The notes under the pieces: generated by a model
What the model saw: only the letters and a program-made list of their open reading frames with translations
Told to the model about the DNA's origin: nothing
The model's database searches: none
From: Fortiea sp. LEGE XX443
GTDB lineage: Bacteria; Cyanobacteriota; Cyanobacteriia; Cyanobacteriales; Nostocaceae
Length of the DNA stretch: 45,984 nt
Direction of reading: 5' to 3'
Assembly (NCBI RefSeq): GCF_015206815.1
Contig: NZ_JADEXZ010000049.1
Span: 1 to 45,984, forward strand
Shown here: piece after piece, positions 32,638 through 41,023 of the stretch
Layout of the letters: each line of letters opens with the position of its first letter
How positions within the stretch are numbered: the first letter of the stretch is position 1
Made by a program: the position numbers and the translations under genes

Positions 32638-34855
32638 AACCCAAACCGAAAAGCTTAGAAATCAACGGCAACAGTTTACTACCTGCCTCAACCAGTGTAG
32701 CTGTAGTGGGTAAACTAGCGATCGTTCCTTTTAAAATTTTCACCGCCGTTTTCGCAGCCTTTTGCATCGCCCCCTCTTGAGGATTTTTACCCGCTTCAGC
32801 TAAAGCTTGTACCTGTTCTAAAGCTTCAGCTTTATCTTCGTCAGTTAAATCTTTTTCAGCATCTATCGCTGCTTTTAACTGCTCTAATAATTCTCTGATT
32901 CCTGGTTTGTCAGGTTCAGGTGAAGGTGGTAACTGGTTAATAGTATTTGTCACCGTACCGCTAATTTCACCTAAATTAATTGTGCCGCTATTATTAAAAT
33001 CTCCAGCGATATTGCCAATATTAAAATTCCGGCTAGAATCATTACCATTAGGCATATTTTTATTCTCTACTTTATTATCAACTTGAACATTAACTGGCTT
33101 ATTGGCTAACAAGCCAATGATTTCTTTCATATCTGCACTTTGTTGGCGATAGATAACTATCTCATTATCTTTAGCTTGCAATTGCGCTTTATATTTTTCT
33201 TCTACAGCTTGCAATGCTATTTGATAATTTTGCATGAAATCACTATGAATCTTTTCTTTATCAGCGCTATCAGGCACGTTAACTTTCACGACAACTACAC
33301 CGTCACCTTTATTAGCAATACTCTGAATAGATAAATCTGTGTCTTCGTTGTCTTCTTGTACTTTTTTGAATGTAGCAACAAAAGCTTTCCAGTCTATACC
33401 GTTGCGAAAAATTAAATCTACAGTATTTAAAACTTCTTCAAATAATTTAGTAAATTCTCCTGGTTGAAAATCGCCACTACTAGGACGGCGTTCTCTATCA
33501 TCGGTTTGAGGCTTAGAATTTTCTAAAAGATAGATAAAGCGGCAATCAACATTATCTAATTTAGTTGTACTTTCAATATTCCATGCCTCTACACAAGCAC
33601 CAGTCATTTGAGCGCTAGTAAAACTAGTACCCACAGCTTGAGCTAGAGTTAAATTTGACCACTCTAAACAAGCTCCTTGAAAGGTCGCTTCAGTGATATC
33701 AGCATATTTAAAATTAGCCTCTTTCAGGTCAGCACCCATGAGATTTGCACCTTTTAGGTTAGCGCCAAGATATGATTTGCCTCTACCATTGCAGCTGACA
33801 AGCAAATTGAGAATATCTCGGTTAATCAGTATAGTGTCAGCTAATCTGGCAAAGTCAAGTTTTTTGGCTTCATAAAAACGAGTGCGTGTAAGGTTAGCTT
33901 TTCTGAAATCTGTATTTTTGAGAATTGCACCTGTAAATTCAGCATCAGTTAAATCAGCACCACGAAAGCTAGTTCCACCTGTGGCCGCAAAGGCAATGAT
34001 GAATGAGCCTAGCCAAGAATCTTTTCCATTTTTTCTGGCTAGACTACGCCAGCCAATGTAAGTGCTAAACAATGTAAAAACAACAACTTCAACTACAGTT
34101 TTAGCTAAGTCTAGGGCAAAAAAGCTGAAGATCATGACCATAATGTTGATGTCTATGACTAACCCTTCAGCTTTAGCTAAAGCTACGAGATTAGCTAGGT
34201 CTCTAACTCCGGCGAGGATTCCAGCTATAGCTACGATTCCGGCTAAGGCTCTAAATTCGGCTAAAGCTCCGGTTAAGGCTCCAGCGAAGGCTAGAAATAA
34301 GGCTGCAACCCCAGCGAAGGTTAAAGCTCCACAAAAGGTTGCAATGGTGTTAAAGGCTGTGGTTTTGGTTAAGAATGAAACCATAGCTTGAATGTATTCG
34401 CTAAATCCGGCTTCGGCTTTAAAAACTAAGCTTCCAGCTCCGACAGCTAAGATTATTACTAATATTAGTAAGCTAAAAGCTAGGGCTATTGCTCCTAAAG
34501 CTGCTGTTAAACTTTTACGAATGGTAATAATACAAAACAAAAGCACTCCTATTGAGAAGGCTATCCCTAAGATGAAGTCTTCAGTAACTTTGTTTGCTGA
34601 AATGGATGGTACCGATATGCCCAAGAAATCCGACCAAAATCCATATATTCCCGACAAAAGCCATGAGATTATATGCAACCCAATTGTCCAATGTTGCTGT
34701 AGTCCAGCTTTAGCACCTGTAAAATCAGCTTCTTTAAGAATTGCATTGGTAAAGTTTGCACCTCTAATATCTGCCTTGCTGAAGTTTGCTCCAGTCAAAT
34801 TTTGACCTTTAAAAGAGCGCCCACGAAGATTTTGACCGGAGTAGTCTGGCGGCAT
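32636..34855 (-). CDS. pentapeptide-repeat membrane protein with helical C-terminal tail
   Basis: Counted from the ATG at 34855 (739 residues). Residues 4-50 are pentapeptide repeats (NLTGANFSKADIRGANF). About 55-290 is a block of several membrane helices, very rich in Ala, Leu and Gly. About 295-430 is a second pentapeptide series (NLKGANLMGADLKEANF). A soluble region with a coiled coil follows (about 560-610), then an Asn/Gly segment (FNIGNIAGDFNNSGTINLGE) and a helical end (GTIASLPTTATLVEAGSKLL, then PLISKLFGLG). The tail resembles one I recall on other cyanobacterial multidomain proteins. A TTG start 39 bp upstream is possible. Role unknown: a membrane platform or an effector is conceivable. 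Confidence 0.75.
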   Translation of the reverse strand: MPPDYSGQNLRGRSFKGQNLTGANFSKADIRGANFTNAILKEADFTGAKAGLQQHWTIGLHIISWLLSGIYGFWSDFLGISVPSISANKVTEDFILGIAFSIGVLLFCIITIRKSLTAALGAIALAFSLLILVIILAVGAGSLVFKAEAGFSEYIQAMVSFLTKTTAFNTIATFCGALTFAGVAALFLAFAGALTGALAEFRALAGIVAIAGILAGVRDLANLVALAKAEGLVIDINIMVMIFSFFALDLAKTVVEVVVFTLFSTYIGWRSLARKNGKDSWLGSFIIAFAATGGTSFRGADLTDAEFTGAILKNTDFRKANLTRTRFYEAKKLDFARLADTILINRDILNLLVSCNGRGKSYLGANLKGANLMGADLKEANFKYADITEATFQGACLEWSNLTLAQAVGTSFTSAQMTGACVEAWNIESTTKLDNVDCRFIYLLENSKPQTDDRERRPSSGDFQPGEFTKLFEEVLNTVDLIFRNGIDWKAFVATFKKVQEDNEDTDLSIQSIANKGDGVVVVKVNVPDSADKEKIHSDFMQNYQIALQAVEEKYKAQLQAKDNEIVIYRQQSADMKEIIGLLANKPVNVQVDNKVENKNMPNGNDSSRNFNIGNIAGDFNNSGTINLGEISGTVTNTINQLPPSPEPDKPGIRELLEQLKAAIDAEKDLTDEDKAEALEQVQALAEAGKNPQEGAMQKAAKTAVKILKGTIASLPTTATLVEAGSKLLPLISKLFGLG

Positions 34856-35417
34856 AGTTGCGTTACTAAGGATTAATACTGAGATTTTATACAATTTTGC
34901 TGTGTAATATTCCGAATTTTCTCAAGATTTGGTTAAATTTATTTGTCATCACTGTAAGATGTGTGATAGGGCTACTTTTATTCTTTCTAACGCTCAGGCC
35001 TTGCCGTTACCTTAAAATACCTGACTACAAAACTAAATAATTTACTAAACATGAATCAATTAGGTATTGAGTTAGGTCGAGGGGGAGATAATACTCCCCC
35101 TCGACCTAACTCAATACGGTTCCATTTTGTCTAAAGCAACCAAACTTTGATGTATGAAAGCAGGTGATTTGGGCTTTAACTGGGATAGTTGTACTTGCTG
35201 CCAATCATAGAGTTAATAAACTTGCACTCAAGGAAAATAAATGAGATAAATTAAACATCGAAAATTCCTCTTTATTATATTTTTATTGCAACAGAATACT
35301 TAAAAAGTATATCCCCTATAGGTCTTAAATATTTTTAATTACAGGTCAATCGCTAGAAAGAGGAAATAATGCTATCAATTTTTAGGATAAGAAGTGTGTA
35401 GAATTCAATAGAATAAC
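34856..35417. other. intergenic region with a large perfect inverted repeat
   Basis: No gene is seen. The main feature is the 24-bp inverted repeat at 35064-35117; the rest is AT-rich promoter DNA for the divergent pentapeptide and AvaK-type genes. Confidence 0.55.
35064..35117. repeat. perfect 24-bp inverted repeat with 6-nt loop
   Basis: The left arm 35064-35087 (starting GTATTGAGTTAGGTCGAGG) is the exact reverse complement of 35094-35117 (ending GACCTAACTCAATAC); the loop is ATAATA. Such a long uninterrupted stem without a T-run is unlike a normal terminator. It may be a mobile-element relic, a structured-RNA element or a mini-MITE. Confidence 0.85.
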
Positions 35418-36290
35418 ATGGCTCTTTATCAGTTAGAAGAGTTCGCTGCCGACTATCAAAATGATGAGTTTAGTAACTACAACATCTATGATTTTGATGT
35501 TTATTCAGACATAGATGATGATAAAATCGGCAGTGTCAAACACATCTTAGTAGATGATTCTGGTCGTTTTCGTTATTTAGTGGTTGATACTGGTTTTTGG
35601 ATTTTTGGCAAGAAAGTATTGCTACCAATTGGACGTTCTCAAATCAACTATTCCTCTCGACGTGTTTATGCTAAAGGGTTGACGCGAGAACAGGTAGAAA
35701 ACTTACCTGATTTTGATGCGCTAGAACGGGTTGATTATGATTATGAAGAACGGGTACGTGGAGTATATCGCACTCCGATGACAAACACTGCTGTAGATAC
35801 ATCAGCTGCTCGTGGCGATCGCACCCGTAATATCAATTACGATCACAATACCTACAGCTACGAACATGAGCCAGATTTGTATGGTACAACCCAGCCAGAT
35901 CATCAAAATCTCAAGCTTTACGAAGAACGGTTAGTGGCGAATAAATCTCGCATCAAGACAGGTGAGGTGGCTGTTGGTAAACATGTCGAAACCGAGACGG
36001 CGCAAGTCGCAGTCCCAATTGAAAAAGAACAAGTAGTGATTGAACGTACTACTCCAGCAGATGCTGGTAGAACAGTTGCACCAGGTGAAGCAGATTTCCG
36101 CAATCAGGAAGTAACCCGTATGGATGTTTATGAGGAAACGCCTGATATTCGTAAAGAAGCAGTACTGCGTGAAGAAGTCAAAGTCAAAAAGGTTGTTGAT
36201 AGAGATACAGTCGAGGCTCAAGAAACTCTTCGCCGTGAAGAATTAGACATCGATCAAGATGATCCAAATATTCGAGAAAAAAGACGTTAG
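35418..36290 (+). CDS. PRC-barrel + YsnF/AvaK-domain stress protein
   Basis: The 290-residue protein has an N-terminal PRC-barrel (about 20-100, DIDDDKIGSVKHILVDDSGR, then FRYLVVDTGFWIFGKKVLLP). A Tyr-rich linker follows, then a DUF2382/YsnF-AvaK domain (170-285, LKLYEERLVANKSRIKTGEV and repeated EV/V-REEVKVKK strands). The domain is named after AvaK, an akinete marker of Anabaena variabilis. A structural or protective role under desiccation, salt or in dormant cells is the usual interpretation. It has no signal peptide. A TAATTCG array begins 3 bp after the stop and a hairpin follows. Confidence 0.85.
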   Translation: MALYQLEEFAADYQNDEFSNYNIYDFDVYSDIDDDKIGSVKHILVDDSGRFRYLVVDTGFWIFGKKVLLPIGRSQINYSSRRVYAKGLTREQVENLPDFDALERVDYDYEERVRGVYRTPMTNTAVDTSAARGDRTRNINYDHNTYSYEHEPDLYGTTQPDHQNLKLYEERLVANKSRIKTGEVAVGKHVETETAQVAVPIEKEQVVIERTTPADAGRTVAPGEADFRNQEVTRMDVYEETPDIRKEAVLREEVKVKKVVDRDTVEAQETLRREELDIDQDDPNIREKRR

Positions 36291-36292
36291 GC

Positions 36293-36311
36293 TAATTCGT
36301 AATTCGTAATT
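36293..36311. repeat. short tandem repeat, TAATTCG x2
   Basis: Two TAATTCG heptamers and a partial third (TAATTACG) start 3 bp after the AvaK-type gene. It is the same unit as the array at 10434. Confidence 0.75.
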
Positions 36312-36348
36312 ACGAAAGTCTCACAGCAAGTGAGTATAGGCCAAGTAA

Positions 36349-36385
36349 AAAGGGGTTGTCTAATTTAAGAATAGACAATCCCTTT
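36349..36385 (+). terminator. hairpin after the AvaK-type gene
   Basis: AAAGGGGTTGTCTA (36349-36362) pairs with TAGACAATCCCTTT (36372-36385) over 14 bp with one G-U. A broken T-rich stretch (ATGTTATTGTTTT) follows. Confidence 0.6.
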
Positions 36386-36432
36386 ATGTTATTGTTTTGA
36401 TTCTGGCTCATAGCGATCGCAGTGTAAACAAC

Positions 36433-36457
36433 AAAAAACCCGCCAAGGCGGGGTTTT
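36433..36457 (-). terminator. intrinsic terminator of the small minus-strand gene
   Basis: Read on the minus strand, AAAACCCCGCC is followed by TTGGCGGG and six T residues. It lies 45 bp after the stop of the small coiled-coil gene. Being A-rich on the other side, it could also work on the plus strand. Confidence 0.75.
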
Positions 36458-36501
36458 CCATACAACAAAACTATTAACAACCAACTCTTGCTTGAGCAGC
36501 G

Positions 36502-36657
36502 TTAACCGATGTATCTCATTTCTGCTTCTAGTTGATGAATCAACTTTTCATTGCCTTGAGCTTGAGCTACTTCCAAGCGATGTTCCAGGCTTTTTCTCAG
36601 GTTCTGTCTGTGTACTTCTTTTGCTTGTCTCATATCTTGTAGTCTATTTTGGCTCAT
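36502..36657 (-). CDS. small coiled-coil protein (51 residues)
   Basis: The ATG at 36655-36657 follows GAGGTAATTACT, a good ribosome site, so the longer in-frame reading is not used. The protein is one charged amphipathic helix (MSQNRLQDMRQAKEVHRQNL, then RKSLEHRLEVAQAQGNEKLI) ending in EAEMRYIG, likely a dimeric coiled coil. It has its own terminator, which argues that it is a real gene. No family or function is recognised. Confidence 0.65.
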   Translation of the reverse strand: MSQNRLQDMRQAKEVHRQNLRKSLEHRLEVAQAQGNEKLIHQLEAEMRYIG

Positions 36658-36765
36658 AGTAATTACCTCTTTATGCTTTTTTATGTCTAATAATCCTAAC
36701 ATAACACAAATTTTGTAGCTGTTGCTACAGAAAAATATGTCTCAACATATGTTTATAAATAGCTT

Positions 36766-37575
36766 ATGGTAGAGAGTCAAACAACGCAGCGATCGCTCCT
36801 GACTTTACTTAGCGATTTTGGCGATCGCGATGTTTATGTCGGGGTAATGAAAGGTATAATTGCCAAAATAAACCCCATGCTCAGGGTTGTAGACTTGACG
36901 CACCAAATTCCACCACAAAATATTGCGGCGGCGCGGTTTTGTTTGATAAATGCTTATCCTTACTTTCCAGATGGAACTGTCCATGTGGCAGTGGTAGATC
37001 CAGGTGTGGGTAGTAAACGACGGGCGATCGCAGTAGAATTCGCAGATGGGTTTCTAGTAGGCCCGGATAATGGTATATTTAGCGGCGTGTTAAATCAAAC
37101 TCCTGCAATAACAGCCGTTGAACTAACAAACTCTGCTTACTGGCTAACTCCCCACCCCAGCAGCACTTTCCACGGGAGAGATATATTTGCATCAGTGGGA
37201 GCTAATCTTGCAAGTGGTGTTTCCGTCAAACAACTAGGCACAGAAATCAATCCAGCTTCTTTGCTACAACTAGATATCGGTAACTACAAAGAAACAACCA
37301 CTGGTATACTAGGCTGCATTCAATATATAGACCACTTTGGCAACTTAATTAGCAACATTCCAGGGAATTATGTACAGAACCAAACTTGGTGTGTGCAAGC
37401 TGCTGGGTTGACTATACCGGGGTGCAAAACTTATAGTGATGTCAAACTGGGAGAAGCGATCGCCTTAGTAGGTAGTCATGGCTGGGTAGAAATTGCCATC
37501 AACGGAGGTAACGCACATTTACAGTTACAGATAAACTGGCAAGATGCTTTAGAAGTCATTATGTTATTAGACTAG
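36766..37575 (+). CDS. SAM hydrolase / S-adenosyl-L-methionine hydroxide adenosyltransferase (DUF62)
   Basis: The 269-residue protein belongs to the fluorinase/chlorinase-like family. The opening LLTLLSDFGDRDVYVGVMKG and the Asp-Arg-His triad are present: Asp78 and Arg85 in VVDPGVGSKRR, and His136 in FHGRD. This triad marks the members that hydrolyse SAM to adenosine and methionine by activating water; halogenases have a longer loop that is missing here. The C-terminal half forms the beta domain that completes the trimer interface (YIDHFGNLISNIP). Cytoplasmic. Two HIP1 octamers lie near its start. The reason cells keep it, perhaps SAM control, is unsettled. Confidence 0.9.
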   Translation: MVESQTTQRSLLTLLSDFGDRDVYVGVMKGIIAKINPMLRVVDLTHQIPPQNIAAARFCLINAYPYFPDGTVHVAVVDPGVGSKRRAIAVEFADGFLVGPDNGIFSGVLNQTPAITAVELTNSAYWLTPHPSSTFHGRDIFASVGANLASGVSVKQLGTEINPASLLQLDIGNYKETTTGILGCIQYIDHFGNLISNIPGNYVQNQTWCVQAAGLTIPGCKTYSDVKLGEAIALVGSHGWVEIAINGGNAHLQLQINWQDALEVIMLLD

Positions 37576-37612
37576 AAACTGAGATTACTACTCACTCATC
37601 ACTGTTTTTTTT

Positions 37613-38269
37613 ATGGCTACACAAACGATATCTCCATCAGAAGTTTATCAAGGCCAGTTTGGGGAATTTACCATTGATCAGAGCGATCGCACTGGCGTAA
37701 TTATCTATCGCACCGGTTTAATGGTAGCGGCACTCAGCTTTGCAATCGGTAGTGCTTTGGTGTTGTTCAACAATAACCCTACCACCATCCAAGCAATTAC
37801 CCCTTTGTATAGTTGTTTCAGCCTAGCTCTCGGTGTTAGTTTACTGACTATCCATATATATATGGCTCCTCTGCACCGAACTTTACAGCTTTTCTGGCTG
37901 ATTGGTAGTATTTCCTCGTTTCTTTTCGCTCATTTTGACAGCAAACCTTTTTCTGTGACTGTATACACATACCCACTCACTATTTTAGGAGTAGGTTTTA
38001 CTTTTGCGGCGTTAACTGGAATTTATTTCAAAGAAGCATTTTGTTTTGATCGTTTAGAAACTAAAGTCTTAACTTTCATTGTTCCCTTGCTTTTATTAGG
38101 ACATTTGGTAGGGATTTTACCCATGCAAGTAGAACAGATTTTATTAGGAGTTTGGGCAATTTTCTTTTTAGTATTTGCTCTGCGTAAACTCTTCCAAGAA
38201 ATTCCCGCAGATATTGGTGATAAATCTGTATTTGCTTATATAAAAGCCCAAAGTTCAGCTAAGGTTTAA
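37613..38269 (+). CDS. DUF2301-type integral membrane protein
   Basis: The 218-residue protein has about six membrane helices: residues 30-55, 62-82, 88-106, 118-137, 150-168 and 175-192. The soluble N-terminus is VYQGQFGEFTIDQSDRTGVI and a charged end KLFQEIPADIGDK points to the cytoplasm. I match it to the cyanobacterial DUF2301 family (COG5413) from memory. No catalytic motif is seen. Its stop overlaps the next gene's start (TAATG), so the two are translationally coupled and probably function together. Confidence 0.75.
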   Translation: MATQTISPSEVYQGQFGEFTIDQSDRTGVIIYRTGLMVAALSFAIGSALVLFNNNPTTIQAITPLYSCFSLALGVSLLTIHIYMAPLHRTLQLFWLIGSISSFLFAHFDSKPFSVTVYTYPLTILGVGFTFAALTGIYFKEAFCFDRLETKVLTFIVPLLLLGHLVGILPMQVEQILLGVWAIFFLVFALRKLFQEIPADIGDKSVFAYIKAQSSAKV

Positions 38270-38958
38270 TGCAGCGAAAAAATCAGCACGATCATAAAGT
38301 TCCAGAAATTCGGTTAATCAAGCGCCAAGAAATCTGGACACTTACGGCACAGGGATGGGTTATATTTTTAGCGGCTTCGGCTTCTAGCATATTTTTTGTA
38401 ATTAATAATTTATACCCATTCCTCGCCATAACTTCTCCAATCAAATCAGCCGATGCGTTAGTTATTGATGGCTGGATATCAGATTATGCGTTAGAACAAG
38501 CAGCAGCCGAATTTAAAACTGGTTCTTATCGCCAAATATTTACCATAGGAGCAAAAATAGGCCAAGGGTTTTATTTAGCTGAATATAAAAATTTTGCCGA
38601 AATTGCTGCTACTACATTATCTAAATTGGGCATACCAAAAGAAAAATTGATTGCTATTTCTACCCCCGATGTAGTTAAGGATAGAACTAATGCTTCTGCT
38701 ATAGCATTATTGCAGCACATATCAGAAACGAATTTACAAATAGAATCAATTAATGTGTTTACAACTGATGCTCATGCTCGTAGAAGCTGGTTAATATTTA
38801 AAAATATATTTGCTCCCAAAATTAAAGTCGGAATTATTTCTGCAAAAACCCAAAACTATGACTGTAAAAAATGGTGGAATTCTAGTGAAGGAGTGCGAGT
38901 AGTGATCAGTGAAGCGATCGCATATATTTACGCTAGATTTGTAAATTGGAAATTATAG
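38269..38958 (+). CDS. DUF218/YdcF-like membrane-anchored protein
   Basis: The 229-residue protein has a short basic start, one membrane anchor (about 27-50, GWVIFLAASASSIFFVINNL), and then a DUF218 fold (KSADALVIDGWISDYALEQA, with TDAHARRSWLIF as the conserved C-terminal part). Relatives such as ElyC/SanA/YdcF affect envelope polymer synthesis. The usual family motif DAxVVLGG is altered here to DALVIDGW, and most acidic catalytic positions are not obvious, so activity is uncertain. The start overlaps the stop of the DUF2301 gene by one base. Confidence 0.75.
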   Translation: MQRKNQHDHKVPEIRLIKRQEIWTLTAQGWVIFLAASASSIFFVINNLYPFLAITSPIKSADALVIDGWISDYALEQAAAEFKTGSYRQIFTIGAKIGQGFYLAEYKNFAEIAATTLSKLGIPKEKLIAISTPDVVKDRTNASAIALLQHISETNLQIESINVFTTDAHARRSWLIFKNIFAPKIKVGIISAKTQNYDCKKWWNSSEGVRVVISEAIAYIYARFVNWKL

Positions 38959-38983
38959 TGGTAAAAAATATTGCTACAGGCGG

Positions 38984-39475
38984 TTAAACCCTGAGGAAAT
39001 TTCTAATTTCTTGAACGATCGCCTCTAAATCTTGGGAGATATCAATATAAATAGCTTCACCCGCGGTAGGGACTTCCAGGGTATCGAACTGGCTTTGTAA
39101 AAGATTGGCATTCATGAAATGTCCAAGGCGATCGCGCAATCTTTGCTCAATCAACTCATAACTTCCTTGTAGGTAAACTAGCTTTACCTGTGGATCATTG
39201 TTGCAGAGAATCTGGCGATAGCTGGCTTTCAGTGTCGAACAAGCCAGGATAACGTTTTTCTTTTCTTGCAACCATTGAGCGATCGCTGTTTGCAACGACT
39301 GTAACCAAGGTTGGCGATCGACATCAGTTAGTGGTTCGCCTCTGTTCATTTTCTCCTTGGCGGTGGTTGAGTGAAACCAGTCTGCATCGCAAAATTCCCA
39401 CTCTATTGTGGCTGCAAGTGCTTGACCAATCGTGGTTTTACCAGAACCAGCGACTCCCATTAAAATTACAATCAT
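38984..39475 (-). CDS. gntK: gluconokinase
   Basis: The 163-residue protein matches the GntK/IdnK-type small kinase. The P-loop is GVAGSGKTTIG (7-17). The substrate region is DADWFHSTTAKEKMNRGEPL followed by TDVDRQPWL, and CSTLKASYR and a lid arginine pair (EQRLRDRLGHFM) follow. It phosphorylates D-gluconate to 6-phosphogluconate, feeding the oxidative pentose-phosphate and Entner-Doudoroff routes. The length is standard. It is monocistronic as far as seen; the ATG is at 39473-39475. Confidence 0.92.
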   Translation of the reverse strand: MIVILMGVAGSGKTTIGQALAATIEWEFCDADWFHSTTAKEKMNRGEPLTDVDRQPWLQSLQTAIAQWLQEKKNVILACSTLKASYRQILCNNDPQVKLVYLQGSYELIEQRLRDRLGHFMNANLLQSQFDTLEVPTAGEAIYIDISQDLEAIVQEIRNFLRV

Positions 39476-39718
39476 GTAGACAGTATATCTTTGTGAAGCC
39501 GTTTGTATACTATGAGAAATATATTGGAACTTAAAAGCATATAGGACTTACGCATTGACGAGGTGGTAAAATAGTCCATTGAAAAAAGATGTCGTATACT
39601 TTCAAGGTATCGGACAATTAGAGAAATCAGCCAACCCTCGACAGCACAATCTAATTTAGAGTACTATTGAAGGCTTTCTATATTTTATTTTTTGGAAATA
39701 ATTTATTCTTTGGATAGC

Positions 39719-40906
39719 TCAATTTTCAAATCTCTCTATTTGTTCTACCAAAAGGTCTATTTCTGACTCTAAAGTAAAGTAATGAACGGTGGCGCGGATA
39801 CAGTCGGGGTTCGCAATGGTGCGTGTGAATATTCTCTGTGATTCCAAAAACTGGACTAATTTAACACTGGCTTGGGGATGATGCTGGGTAAATTGAAAGG
39901 AGACTAAGCCGCTTTCGGGTGGGGAAGTGCATAAACATTTAATTTGAGGTAACGCTGATAGCTTGCGCCAGAGATATTCGCTATTGTGGCAAATTTGCTG
40001 GTAGCGTTCCTCAGCTGTACCCCATTGTTGATGAAGTGCGATCGCTTCTACTAACCCAGCATAAAATGAATATGCTGATGTTCCCACCTCATATCTCCGT
40101 CCATCGGGACACCAATCTATCGGCTGGCCTTGACTATCTTTAATCACGCTACGCCAACCCACAAATGTCGGCGCAATTTTTTCTAGTGCTTCTGGTCGGA
40201 CATACAAACCACCTACACCAGCAGGGCCACACCACCATTTGTGTCCGGTAAAAGCATAAAAATCCACACCCAATTCGCTTAAGTTTAAAGGCAATAAACC
40301 CACAGACTGGGCAGCATCGACTAATATTAAGGAATTGTTTTTTCTACATACTTCTATAATTTTGTCAAGGGGCAAAACTTGACCAGTATTCCATAAGACA
40401 TGGCTGAGGATGACTAAGCGGGTATTGGGGCGTAAATTTTCGGAAACAACCGCCACGGGGTCGCCTTCATTTAAAGTTGCCATTAAAGGACAAGTGGTAA
40501 CTTCTACATGAAATCGCCGCCCAATTTCTTTCGCTGCGGCGATAACCCCTTGGTGTTCGCAGTCGGAAAGCAGCAGATGGTCGCCAGAATGCCAATCAAT
40601 ACCCCACAAGGGAATATTACAGCCGATTGTGACATTCTCGGTCAAGGTGATAGTTTCTGGAGGTGCGTTTAACTCCGAAGCGATCGCTTGTTTGATAATT
40701 TGAGTATGCGAACCTATCCAACGACCAACTTCATTGCCAAAGGGGCCTAGGTGCTGAATATGAGTTTCTGCTTCGATGATGGCATTTATTGCCTTTTTGG
40801 GTAACGGCCCTTGTCCGCCATAGTTAAAATAAATCTTATTCATTAAAGCTGGAAATTCTTCCCGATAGTGATGCAACTCTGTTTGTGTAGCAGAAATACT
40901 GGTCAT
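39719..40906 (-). CDS. class V aminotransferase, cysteine desulfurase/cystine-lyase-like
   Basis: I use the ATG at 40906 (395 residues) because the longer reading starts at a TTG without a ribosome site. It is a fold-type I PLP enzyme: the substrate loop YFNYGGQGPLPKKA, His118 (SDCEHQGV, stacks on PLP), Asp197 (LVDAAQSVG) and the Schiff-base Lys223 (FTGHKWWCGPAGVGG). The sequence looks closest to the L-cysteine/cystine C-S lyase (C-DES) type of Synechocystis, not to IscS/SufS; no active-site Cys loop is clear. It may mobilise sulfur from cystine. It stands alone. Confidence 0.82.
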   Translation of the reverse strand: MTSISATQTELHHYREEFPALMNKIYFNYGGQGPLPKKAINAIIEAETHIQHLGPFGNEVGRWIGSHTQIIKQAIASELNAPPETITLTENVTIGCNIPLWGIDWHSGDHLLLSDCEHQGVIAAAKEIGRRFHVEVTTCPLMATLNEGDPVAVVSENLRPNTRLVILSHVLWNTGQVLPLDKIIEVCRKNNSLILVDAAQSVGLLPLNLSELGVDFYAFTGHKWWCGPAGVGGLYVRPEALEKIAPTFVGWRSVIKDSQGQPIDWCPDGRRYEVGTSAYSFYAGLVEAIALHQQWGTAEERYQQICHNSEYLWRKLSALPQIKCLCTSPPESGLVSFQFTQHHPQASVKLVQFLESQRIFTRTIANPDCIRATVHYFTLESEIDLLVEQIERFEN

Positions 40907-41023
40907 AAATAATGCCAAATGTCAATCTTGTTACGGTTTTAGTCTCTTATTTTCCCATCTATGAGAGAGTGTAATTGAAATCAATGAATCCCAGAAAGCC
41001 ATAATTATTGTTAGTTTAAATGA

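Noticed and set aside
34062-34805. long plus-strand frames rich in Ala/Lys opposite the pentapeptide gene
   Set aside because: They mirror the Ala/Leu-rich membrane block and have no start signals.
39541-39660. possible dispersed repeat (GGACTTACGCA) between gluconokinase and aminotransferase
   Set aside because: The wording is familiar from Nostoc intergenic repeats, but no second copy was found in this window.
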